This document shows positions 22,241 through 34,088 of a DNA stretch of 64,000 nt, one piece after another (position 1 is the stretch's first letter; every line of letters begins with the position of its first letter). The DNA is taken from contig RSEF01000006.1 in the NCBI GenBank assembly GCA_003993805.1, positions 31,414,453-31,478,452 of the forward strand, in the 5' to 3' direction. The notes below the pieces were generated by a model. The model was not told where the DNA came from and did not search any database. It saw only the letters and a list, made by a program, of their open reading frames with translations. This DNA comes from Himantopus leucocephalus. Taxonomy: Eukaryota; Chordata; Aves; Charadriiformes; Recurvirostridae. Made by a program: the position numbers and the translations under genes.

Positions 22241-25200
22241 CTTTCTTGCCAAGTATCATATAGCTGAGTCTGATCAATAGTTCAGTAAAGAACTGAATAA
22301 TTTTTTTCTTTCTTGAATCCACACAATTTTTGTTATGAAATAAACAGCACTTACTGTTCTCAATGTGTATGCCACGCCATTTGACATGACAGATTATTAA
22401 ATTTCCCTGTTACCAGCCTTTGTTTTCTTGTGTTCTTACAGAACTAATCTACTGGTTACCCTAATGTCAATGCATAAAACTGCTGCTGTTTCTATTTCCG
22501 TATCCTCATTCCATTACCCATGTTGATGGTACCTTCTTTGTTAAATATTATCTCCCTCCTTGAAAACTGTCAAATAATTCACTTCTGGGACAATATGTAG
22601 AAAATACTTGATCTCCGCTTCATGCTTTCTACATAGTGACTCTTCTTTATTTTGGTCTCTTATTTATTTATACAGTGAAAATCTTTAGATGCTTGTGTTA
22701 ATAAAGCTTTGGAAGGTCTAACTCAGATTGACTTTTTGCAATTCTTATTTCACTGTTACGTTTCTTTACCTCTAAAACACAGCCTCCTTTGTTGCTTGAT
22801 GCTTTCTGTCTGTTTTCATAGGGTTTCTTAATTTAAAAAATGTGCATAGCCTCCTTCCTTTAGAAGGTCATTGGCTTCTGTATAGCATGGTTATAATGTA
22901 TTTGTTGGAAGTCAGGGAAGAGTCAAGAATTTTTCTTGATTAATGTATTGCAGATCAGCAGTAACCTTGCACAATGTTGATGTAGAACGGAATGGATTTC
23001 TAGTGGTGATTTGTCCCTTGGAGGGTCTGGGCAAGATTTATGGTAGCCAGGACCTTGTTCTCCCTACCTTGTCAAATGGCAGGGGCAGCCTTAGGATCCC
23101 ACAGTGGGCTCCATGTGGAGGGGTGGGGAACTGCTGTCCCTTTATATTTGGGCCCCTTTCTACTGGCAGCTCTAATTTCCTTACTTTCCTCTATACAAAG
23201 TTGTAGTTTACAGCGCTTGGTCTTATTTTCTTTTTTAGGCTGTGAAATCCTACACTTGTATTACTGGATGTGATGTTTTTCCCTTTTTGCCTATTTTGTG
23301 AGGAAGGCACAGGATTAGTAGGGTTTGGAAAGTCAGAGTAAAATTGATAGGATGTACAAAGAAAAGTAATTCGTGAATAGGAAGAAGAAAATGTTCTGTA
23401 AAGTTAGGTCCTCAAATTTGATTGTCTCCCAGGCAGACCCTTAGGCACTCTGCAAGTCTAATAGTTAAAAGAAATTGTAGAGTGCTTTTCTTTTTTTTGA
23501 CATGAACTATACAGATGTCAACAAAGGAAAGAAAAAGGAAAAAAAAAAACCAAACAAACACAAAACAAACCCCAAAAAGTGATAAAGGCAACTAACAAAC
23601 GTGAAGTACTCACTTGAGAGTTTTGCTGAGAGAGGTTGTATGATACTTATGTCATTTTTAATAGAAATCACATGGAAAAAAAAATCTTTCACTAGTATGA
23701 TTTATTTTACACAAATGGAAACATTGATGATCAGATAATGCTATTAAGTGGTATTTCGTTCTACTTTCTTGATATTAACACAAAGACCCAGTGTTTCTTA
23801 CATAGAAAATATGCAGTAATAGGGCCTCTCTTGTTTGCATTTGGCCTGTATGAATGTACAGCTTCACCTTAATAGAGTATCTTATTCAGTAACGTTCCTC
23901 CTGAAAACCAAGCAGATTATTTTAATTTTGTACTGTTAAACTTTGAGGATTCAACAGATGTCTAGTTAGAGTTGCAAAATTAGGTAAAGTGAACAAATCC
24001 CTGTGCAAGTGACACACTGGATGATAAGCGTCCTTCGTATTTGAAATTGGTGGTCTGGTTTTATATTCAGTCAACATATACTAGGTGGAGCAGATGGCTT
24101 ATAGTTAAATTAGAACCATAAACCTTTCAAAGATAAAGTAATATATGATTTAAATCTTTCAGCAGGGGTACCATCACCTATTTCTCCTTCCTCTAACTTT
24201 GAATTCCTTGAAAAGAAGCTCTTTTTTATCAACAGAAGTCAAATCTGTTCAAATCTACCAGTAGAAAGAGTTACATTGAGACCTGTCCTGATTCTTGTCA
24301 TACCATCATGGAAAGTTTCATTCATCACTGGGACAATTGCCCATAATCTACCTTCCCACATTTATTTTATCACCGTCTTGGGGTAAGGTGCTTCTACTGT
24401 CTATTTTTGGGATAAAGATATCCAAAATTTTACAGAGACCAATCAGATTTATCATTCTGTGGCATTTGATGGCATCCATCTGTTTATTTACGAAACCATT
24501 AAAGAGTTATTGAGTTACTAGACTACAGAGAAAATAAATTGAGTTATCATCCATAGTTAAATTCAGTCCTTGCATCTGCTGTCTTTTCAGCCTGTATGGT
24601 GTTTTCTGAAATTACACTGGCTGGCAGACCCAGACTTCAGGAATACATTTACTTCACAGCCTTTTTATGCCATTTCAAGTGAATTTTGAATGCATGAGCA
24701 ATTTGTGGTTCAGGAAAATGTTGACAGAAGGATGTCAGGGCTTTCTGTTGGTAGCAGTATAAAAGCATGATAGGGACAGTTCTTGCTTAAAAGTAGCTCT
24801 TAAAAGTTTGGAGCTGCTCATTTTCTAGAATCGTTTGATCCAACCCCTTTCAATCAATATTGTGCAACTGCTGTAGGAGGCTACCTTTAAAGCTTGTGGA
24901 CACAAATTAATATCACTGTCGTCATTATTATTAGGTAAAACAGTTTTAAGATGAAGGATAGAAGATGAACTACTCTCTGTGCTCCGTATATTCAATTACT
25001 GTTTTAAGTACAAAGGAAAAGACATAGGGTTTAAAGTTCAAAACATTGTGCTAATAAAACTGAGGAAGACTGAGGAAATAGATCTTAATGGGATACTTTC
25101 TTGTAATAAGAGTGAGTTTGTAATAGTGAACTCAGCTGTTACCTGCATGCTTTCTGGTTGTGGATTAACTGTCGTATAACTATGAAATCACTAGAAATGT

Positions 25201-28200
25201 CCTTCTGAAGGAGCTATTTTGGATCCAGCAAAAATATTAACTCAAACCAACCACAAATAGCTGAGAGCTCAGGATTGATGTTAATTAGCTCACGGTTGTT
25301 AGAGAGGTTGCTTGTTATGACTGACATCTTCCTTTACTGTGAAATTCTCAACTTCTCTTAATTGAGTGCCTTGGATAATTCCGCTTCATAGTTATGGAAC
25401 GGAGAGGTATAGGGAATACAGTTCAGAGACATCTACGTGTCACTTATGTCCTCTAGCAATATAGTAGATCCAGGTCAGTACTGTCCATACGAGACCAGGG
25501 CTGAGTTCTGCATCTCTCTGCTCTATCCTTTTAGCATCTGGGCACGGCACTCTGCCTACACGTAAAACCAGCTACACGTGCATCCAAATGACTAAGTCTT
25601 TGCGGAACATGAAATGGGGAACAGTGAAGAAACCACGCAATGCTGCTTTTTGGAATGAGTTTGAGCCTAGCAAGGCTGTCGGAACTCATACACTCTGGTG
25701 AATCATACCTGACTGCAGAGCTGCTCGAGAATTTCTGCAGGATGCACCACTATACATGCTGTAGTACTTGCAGTAGATGGGCTTCTCTGATATCAGGGCT
25801 ATTCCTGCCTGCAATTTCCCTGGTTAAAAAAAAAAAAAAGGAAGATGTGGAAGGTGATTTTTCTGATCTTCCTTACAAAATACAGCAAAAACAAAGGTCT
25901 GCGGAAACAATGAGAAGAGATAAGTTTAGGCATACAGAATAAGCAGGTCCATAAAATGAAAAGAGGCTTTTTAAAAGGTGTTTTTTTAAAAAAATCCAAG
26001 GATCAGTTAAATACAGAAAAATTGAAGATAAGGAAAATATAAAATGAGATGAAGCTAGGTTTCTGTAAATATTATTGGACCTAGCAAGTCACATGCCAAA
26101 ATGCATATATTTTTCATACTGGAGAAGATGAGCTTGAAAATGACTGAGTGCTAGCTAACACGGAAAAATGGCAGACAAAATAATCCATCCAAAAGAGGAA
26201 CATTTTAAACTAGTACCTGTATGTGAATCACTTTCAAAATAATCCCTTTTTGTAAATCTAATCTTCCTAAAATTCTTGGATCTGAAAAACGTTAATATTA
26301 AGTGAATTTTCCAAATTGCTAAGCATATGAAGCATGAATCTGAACAGTAGAAGAAAAAGACCACTCTTGTCACTTTAAGTCGTTCATTTCAATAAAGTTG
26401 TCTTAAGTGCTCAAAACATGCTAGGGTGTAAAGGAAAGATTACAAAGAAAATTAAAATGACAAACTATATTTGGGATTGAGAGTGACTCAGCATGACACA
26501 ATCATGGTAAGTTTAGGATGACAATGTATCTACCCTTTTCACCCATTCTGTGCTTAATTCCTACTATTTATATATATATTTATTACTAATAATTCGGGAT
26601 TCAATGACACACAGTCTTGAGTATCTTCTGCAAAGTGCTCTGTGTCCTCAGCTTGCTTTGAATGCAACTGAGTGTAAGTGGGAGTTAAAATATCTGGTGC
26701 CTTGCCACAGGGCAAACCCAGCAAAGCAATATACTTGGATTTCAGTGGTTAAAGGGTAACCTTCCTTATCCTTGTCCTCTGACAGTGATATACCAGCATA
26801 ATACCCATAACTGCAGTTCAAGGCTTTAGACTTGTCCCTGGTAGCATCACTCAGGGCACTTTTCCAGGTACAGAACTGCTTCAGGCTTGTGCTCTCTTTT
26901 TCCCCTCAACCCTTCCCCTTTCTACGTATTTTTCGCTGTATCTGCCTCTGTCTCTCACTCCTTCGGTTCAAATTTACACAACAGTGGGTTCGGCAGAACT
27001 TGCTCTGTAGTGAAATGGTCTTACTGACTAGAGGTAAATGGGAGTTTCAGATGGCTGATTGTAGTTAATCATATCAAAAAGGAAGAAAAGACTTGCTGGG
27101 ACTTGCACCTACCGGAACTTGTATCAAAGTAGACTTTAGTCCTTGCTGTATTACCAAATCCCTATCTGTTCGTGGACGGATGGTGCTTCTCTATGCTCTC
27201 TGTAAAGTGGGAATACTACTTTGCGAGGATGTTGTGGGAACACATGAATTAATGTTTGAGATAGATTCGTTGTTGTAAGCGTAATAGAAAAAAATATAAA
27301 CAAACATTCATAGCAAGGTTTAGTGCACAACATCATTCATTAATTTCCAGATCCCTGCATTGCCTCAACAGGAAAGTTTGAGTCAAGGATGGAGTTAAGA
27401 ACTCTTCTTCAGTATTTGTTGATGAATTTTCAGATCGGTATCTCAATATATAAGACACTCTGTTTTGTTTTGTTTTGTTTTCCAGGGAAGTGGAGATTAA
27501 TCCATTATTGTTCCTGTAGATAAATGATTCCTGTCAAATATACTCATGCAGGAATCTTTGTCCACAATAGAGAAATACTGATTAGTCATCATGAGGGAAA
27601 ATAGATAAAGAATCTTAGATAGGACATTGCAGCTGAGAGTACACAATGAATTTTTTTTTAGAGATATTTTGGTTACCTGAAAATGTATCAATATGCAAAA
27701 AGCAGAACAAGTTACACTACAAACTATTACAGCATAACACATTACATTCAAGAAGACACTATATCTTTTCCTGGGCAAGCTGCAAAGGAACATTGGCCAT
27801 AAAGTGCAAAGTGATCCAAGTACAAATGTGAACTTCAGGTGGAATTTTCTTTACAATTTCTGAGATTGTAATTATTAAATTCTAAATTCCAACTATTGAA
27901 AAATATCCTTTGAATAAATTCTATTTGTGTTTGTTTATGTTGGATGAAAATAACGGGGTTTTTTTTTTTGGAAAAGAGCAGACTGTGGCTGGCAGCACTG
28001 TGAGGCACGTCCTGAGCTGTATCAGAGGATTGTTCAGATTGATGTAGGAGAAAAGTTATACGTAGCTTTATATGGTCCATTGTATTGAAATTAAATATAT
28101 CCTTTAATTTACTGTTTTCTGGTTATTTAAGAGTATTTGCTCAGAAAAATATTTAGAATAGAGAAAGCTCTAATTTATGTGAAACAATGCATTAAAATCA

Positions 28201-28532
28201 GTTACTCATCCACCTAAGAAACGTCATCAGCCACCCATCAGCTTCAATTCAGAACAGAATCTGAAGAATGTCCCAAAAGAGGCATCAAATTTCTTCTGCT
28301 TTGTAAAGAGCTTGATAATGCAAAATTCCGAGTGTGACAAATACAGCTAAGTATAAATTACACCCCTTTCTTCCTGCAGCTACTGGAGCTCGAGGTCCCA
28401 CTTCCCTCTACTAAAACGCACACAGTTCCACCTTGGTTTGTACCAGAGGAAGTGTGGAATGCCATTACAGAACACTCTGCAAACTCCCATTATTTTCAAT
28501 AGGAGTGATGCCAAGCTCCTTTCAATGTTGAT
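22241..28532. other. Intronic sequence, mostly unrecognised
   Basis: The first part (to about 22900) may be a continuation of the ancient CR1 but I cannot align it. An A/C-rich low-complexity stretch is at 23525-23579, an A-run at 25827-25839, and four TGTTT units at 27461-27480. No exon or RNA gene seen. At 28484-28505, CTCCCATT and AATAGGAG form a short imperfect inverted repeat just before the next CR1 relic. Confidence 0.4.
27461..27480. repeat. (TGTTT)4 microsatellite
   Basis: Four perfect pentanucleotide units followed by TCCAGGG. It resembles a polypyrimidine tract plus AG, but no recognisable coding segment follows. Confidence 0.85.
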
Positions 28533-28950
28533 TACAGAATCATGAAAAAATAAGGCTGGAAAGGACTTTTAGAGATCATTTAGTCCCATCTCCCCTCTTC
28601 AAGGCAGTATCAGCTGCATGTAAACAATTCCTGGCAGATGTTTGTCTAACCTGTTCATAAAAGCGTGCAAAAATGGAGTTTCTGCTTCTTACCTAGGAAA
28701 TTTTTTTCCCATGCATTGCTGTGCTAACTGTTAGAAAGTTTTTTGCAATGGTTAGCCTAAACTTCCTTTGCTACGGTTTAAGCCCATTACTTCTTATCGT
28801 GCCCAAAATGAGCATGGAAAAAAGATTATTTCCTTCCTTCATATTCTCTGCAGCCTTTTATATTTTTATGTTTCCCCTCCATCACCTTTATCTATATGAA
28901 AATAATCCCAGTTCCTCCAAGCTGGTCAAGGTCATGTTTTCTAGACCTGA
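28533..28950 (-). mobile_element. Ancient CR1-type LINE, 3' end
   Basis: In reverse orientation this matches the 3' region of an old CR1 lineage. Landmarks on the + strand are an eroded tail and GGCTGGAAAGGACTTTTAGA near 28555, CAGATGTTTGTCTAACCTGT near 28635, TTTAAGCCCATTACTTCTTA at 28778-28797, and GTCATGTTTTCTAGACCTGA near 28931. It carries many more substitutions than the CR1 copies at 53.5 and 58.1 kb, so it is much older. No coding capacity remains. Confidence 0.82.
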
Positions 28951-30087
28951 TTGTTTTGTATTAGTCCTTTATATTATGCCTATGCAAAGACAGGTACAGC
29001 AGGAGCGTAGAATACTGAGGACTGGAGGGGGAAATTGAGTATTTTAAAAACAAATATTCCTGAAATGATACCAAGCATTGAATAGCATTTTTGAAAGTAC
29101 ACAAATTTATCTTTCAGTCTCTTCTTCAGTGTGCCCTTTTCACATGCACAACTTCCATCCTTCTTACACTGTTAATTACTGATGTCTGATATAGCTTAAA
29201 TGATTTGCTGAAAGGCTGGCATACCTAAAATATCACATACATGATATGTGACGCTACAATTCTGAACTTAGGCAATATGCAGGATCTATTGAGTTACAGG
29301 AAAATCAAGGCTGTGGTTGATTCAGATTTTCTACTTCCCAAACCTTAATTTTACTAAGTGACTTGACACTGAAACCAGAAAGCTTACTCCACAATTCTTC
29401 CTAAGTTTGGCTATTTTTAGGATTTCCTGCAGAGATCTTGGCCTTGAGCTTTAATTCCTTCTTCCCACAAACATGCCCATCTCTTTCCATACACAGTGGA
29501 GTCAATGATTCATGTCTGGTACAGTCCGCCAGCAGGGATCAGTTATTTCTTCCTGCAGGGTTATGGCACTTTGTAGCAAGGTGCAATGAAAATTGCATTT
29601 AATCAATTGGAACTTGTCTAGGAAGCAAAAGTGACTTAGTTCTCAGCAAAAGTTGTGCACAGCAATTTAGGAAGTGTGATATGCATTTTGCTTACAAGGT
29701 TGTGTAATGTCCCATTTACAAGGGAATTTGTAAATTATTTAGGTAATCCTTACCTGTGGGATAAATATTGTCTCCTAAAACTCACATATAGCTTTATAAT
29801 CTGATAATCTATTCCATCAATATAATGCTAAGGAATTCTGTAATCAACTTTTACCAGTTGTTATTAGGTAACTAGAACTTTATTCAAATGACATTTCCCT
29901 GATATTACGCTTCAGTGATGCTTTCTCTGATTTTTCCCCATCGATCAAAAGTAGTGATATGAAAAGAGACTTTTAGAAAGCACCATTCTCTTGCATCTTC
30001 TTATCATAAATTATTGGGTTTTTTCTTCGACAGTAGGTACATGAAAATATTCCAGATAGTCAAGTGAACGATCAGAAACGGTGCCCA

Positions 30088-30126
30088 GCATTAAAGGCTC
30101 GTTTTTTGCATTAAAGGCTCAGTTTT
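30088..30126. repeat. About 20-bp tandem duplication
   Basis: GCATTAAAGGCTC followed by a T-rich run occurs twice in succession, starting at 30088 and 30109. Confidence 0.8.
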
Positions 30127-33100
30127 GCACTTGTGAGAAGCCACTTTGCACTTCTTCCCTGCTGTGACAGTCCCCATGAAAAATTCAAGACATATTGGAT
30201 TTTATAGCCCAAACCAGACAAATCCCTATAGTGGACTAGAATGCAAACAATGTAATAACCAACAAATATGACCACAGTCACATCTGTCCCACTCAGACGG
30301 TATCTCCCAACTATCAAAGAGAGTTTACATCAGACAACAACAGACAACATCCTGACATTGTGTTACTCAAGGAAGACCCAGTGCCCTTCTTCATAGAGGA
30401 GAAATGACACTGTCAAATCCTTACTCAGCAGCTCCAAGGGATGTTGAACAGCCATTCCCTGTTCTCTAGTCCCTCGTTAGATCCTATCCAAAATGTTCAA
30501 ATGTGGAAATGCTAGCAAACCTAATCTGGAGTGCCTGACTGTTTTCTACAAAAAGCCTGGAGCTGCCACGTAGCCATCAAACATCAAACTGGAAACTGGT
30601 ACAAAGAACGAATTTCTAGAAGGTGCAATCAACATAAAATAATTCAGCTCAGCAAGTGGCCCACTCTGTATCACCATATTCCATGTATTATGTGCTTTTA
30701 TATCTTCAAATGTACCAAATGCATCTATTTCTATAGGTACATACAAGTGCAACTAAACAACCACAATGCAGAAGAGTGAACTTACAGTCCATGAAGGACA
30801 GAAATTTCCAGCTACCTGTAAAATAACATATTTTACAAAATTCTAGTTCTTAGTCCTGAATTGTGGTAATGTGAGTCTATCCAAATGAAAAGGGTATTCT
30901 TTCATCAAATCAATGCTTCCATTGAATGAAAGATATCTAGCCACCTGCAAATTATGAAATTAGTTCCCAACCTCATCTTCTAAATATATTTTATGGGTAT
31001 ACTTGTATGTTTTTTGTAGCCTATTTCAGGTGTTCTAGTAAAAGTTGATATCCCTTCAACCATATCTCCCATAATTGGTGAAGGGATGGAACATAATTAT
31101 AATTGCAGTAAATTTTTTATTTATTTACACATTCACCAACAGTACAAAAATAGCATAAATGAAACTTGCCATGCGCACTGTTAATAAACTAACAAACCAA
31201 TTAAGTTTAAAAAGATGAATTCCAATCAAAAGATCTATGCTTGCACAGTACAGCCTGTGTGGACAGAGTTAAAGCGTGCAAATACACCATATACTGAGAT
31301 AAATTATTACCTTTCTCTTTCAGAAGATATGCTGCTATGACCACCTTTATCTCTATAGGTACATCTCAAGAACTTTTTCCACACAAGGAATTGTATCTCT
31401 ATAGCGATACTGGTGCCATTAAAACATTTTAGGTTTTGGAAAGAAAAAACCCTTAGAAAAGTCCCAAGAAACTTCACAAAACAATTAATTTCTGTAAGCA
31501 TTCAAACTAACTAGCTTGTGTGTTCCTCTCGGTGTTTGTTTCATGTTTTGACTACACCCATTTTTGCGCAATACCTGGTCTGTCTTCTTTAGATAGTGTT
31601 GCATTGCTTGGGTGCTTTTTATAAGGTACTTGTTACATTCTCCTCTTTGAATTTCCCTCCCTAATCACAATAACTACTGTATGCGTTTTCTTTTCCCTTT
31701 TGAAAAGCAAAAGTTGAGAGACTTTGCTTCCCCAAATTATTTTTCTTTTGATATCAAATTGCATGCTTGAATTTTAATGCTTTTAATGGTTCTTGCTCTG
31801 GGAGCTGAAACTTTTGTTTATTCAGCTGAGCACTGGCAGCCCTGGTGCAGTTTTCCCAGCAGGGTTCACCGATCTGTCTGGTCCCTTACTTTAAAGGAAG
31901 CTGTTTCCACTTATTCCTTAATGCTCCTAGAGAAATTGCCAGCAAATATGGAGGTTAGTGAGGGCTATTGAGGTTCTTGTAATGATTTTTCTGGTAGAAT
32001 GAAATAAAAAAAAAAAAATCACATTCATGTCACAGAGAACAGCAAATAATAATCAGAAGGTAGCAGTAATAATCTGTAGCTGAAGAGGAGGACCACATCT
32101 GAGCACTTAACCTGCTTTGTATTTGCAAGATTGAACTCAGCATAACTTGAAGTTATGAGCGCTTAACTGGTGGCTGGGGCTTATTTTTTGATATTATTTA
32201 TATCTTTTGGATTGCAGTGCAAGGGACCCATTGAAAAGTCAGTAATGAGTAAAAGCCCCACCTTCAAATCAGTAGTTCTAAGCGCACTCTAAAGTGCAGG
32301 GAAGAGAATGGAATATTGATTTCTCAAGAAATCATATATCAGAAAATATAACAGCTTAAAAAAGGTGGGGTGAGATACCTCATTGGCAATTCTTCATGAA
32401 GTGCATTCTGATCTTTTTTGCTTTTGGATGGCACTTATACCACAAATCTACCACTCTCTAATTGGAACGCTGTTCTGCCAGAGCTTGAAAAGGAAACATT
32501 TTTTTCTGTTCAAAACATTTTCAGCATTTCAAGCCAAACAATTTATGTAGAGGAATAGATCTCTGTTTAAAGAAATCGGAGCAGACTGCTCATTATTGCA
32601 TCTGGAATCTTACTTTAAGATGTTTTTTATTTTGGAAGCAAGGCTATGAATTACACTCGTTTTATGACCTGACCAGTCATGAATTAAAGAGCTGGCTGAT
32701 TTTTGTCTCCGTAGTTATGTGTCTTTCTTGTAAACTCTGAGTATGTTGTAATGCCTTTTTCTTGTCCCAGACTGGTACAGCTGAAATGGAAAGAAATGAA
32801 CCTGATTGAAGTTGCAGGTCTACTTGTAGTGTATTTCATTCTAGATACAGTTGAAACCAATTTTATTTCCCATTAGTGAAGAAGAAAAAAAAAGCATCCA
32901 GTCTTATACACACTGACTCTGCAAAGAAAGACAGATATGCTACGGTTCGATTTCTAAGATCTCACCCCAAACTAAATGAGAAGGCATTGTTAGACGAGGC
33001 TGTAAAGTTAAATACCCTATTTGTAAGCTGAAATGCCAACATGGGATCAAATTGTTACAGTAGACAGCTTTATTAAGTGTGATGTTGCACATGGGTGTAG

Positions 33101-34033
33101 TAATGCGATAAAAAGTAGTAGCTTTTTTTTTTCCAAATTGAACGTGATCTTCATGTTGAAAAATATTTAATTGGGAGGAAACTTCTGACACTGTCCTGTA
33201 CTTACAAATATCTTTCAAGCTAATGCCTTCTCCTTCTTATGAACAACAAAACCAGAATCAGTAATGGAAAATGAAGTCAGCCTTAACAACACGTACTACT
33301 CTTTCAAGAGCAACTTCAATTATTCATTGTCTGCATATAGAATGGTGTGTTGGTATCACAGCATAAAATATTGCAACTTCTCCCAGACTTTTAGGACACT
33401 TCAAGGTGTGATTATAGGAAGTAACATTCAAGAGATTGAGCAAGTTATGACATATTACGTGGAAATGACAAGAAAATTACTACTTGGCTGAGGAATTAGA
33501 CGGTGCTGCAAGTAAACATCCCTATACATATGGGAAAATGTAATTTACTATGTTTTGTTTGTGGGAGCGGTTATTTTTATTATTTTAATGGAAAGACAAG
33601 AGTCTTACAGTATTATTTGGTATTAGTAACTTGGATCTTCTTTCTACGTATTCAACTTTCTTTTACACATACCTGCATATGCATTTTTTGGAGAAAATGA
33701 TAGAAAGTATGGCTCCATGGTTAAAGGATTTCATTTTTAGGTGAACTCTACTAATAATGATTCTTAGTCAGCTGAATCATAACACCCTTGGGAACCCTCT
33801 CTTTAGAAAACTCAGATCTGAAGAAGGGGTCCTGTTTAAGAAAGTCTGTGATTTTTCAGCTTTATCAATTGGTCAATACCATCTTTCCATACATATCCTA
33901 CCTTAGGGTCATTCAAGGATGTCTCACCGTGATGCATCGTAAAATATTGAACCTCGATTACGTAAGTGCTGCAGTACTTAGTTTTGTTCACTGCACATAA
34001 AAACTCGTGAAACTTGGCCACGTTTGTTGTCAA

Positions 34034-34088
34034 ATATTGGGAATAACATGTGGAACTTCCCAATATAGAACTTGTTCCACGTTGGGAA
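34034..34088. repeat. Overlapping inverted repeats (alternative hairpins)
   Basis: ATATTGGGAA (34034-34043) pairs perfectly with TTCCCAATAT (34057-34066) around a 13-base loop. GTGGAAC (34050-34056), inside that loop, pairs with GTTCCAC (34074-34080). TTCCCAA (34057-34063) can instead pair with TTGGGAA (34082-34088). These pairings compete with one another. Whether any RNA or DNA structure forms is unknown. Confidence 0.75.

Noticed and set aside
22241..22900. Continuation of the ancient CR1 upstream of its RT region
   Set aside because: The orientation and position would fit, but I could not identify any landmark block and therefore ended the element near 22240.
24826..24870. AGAATCGTTTGATCCAACCCC as a CR1 tail
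   Set aside because: Only a few words resemble the CR1 3' end, with nothing recognisable to either side.
27461..27495. TGTTT repeat plus CAG as a splice acceptor
   Set aside because: The following sequence encodes nothing similar to the attractin tail and has no open exon-like segment with a donor.
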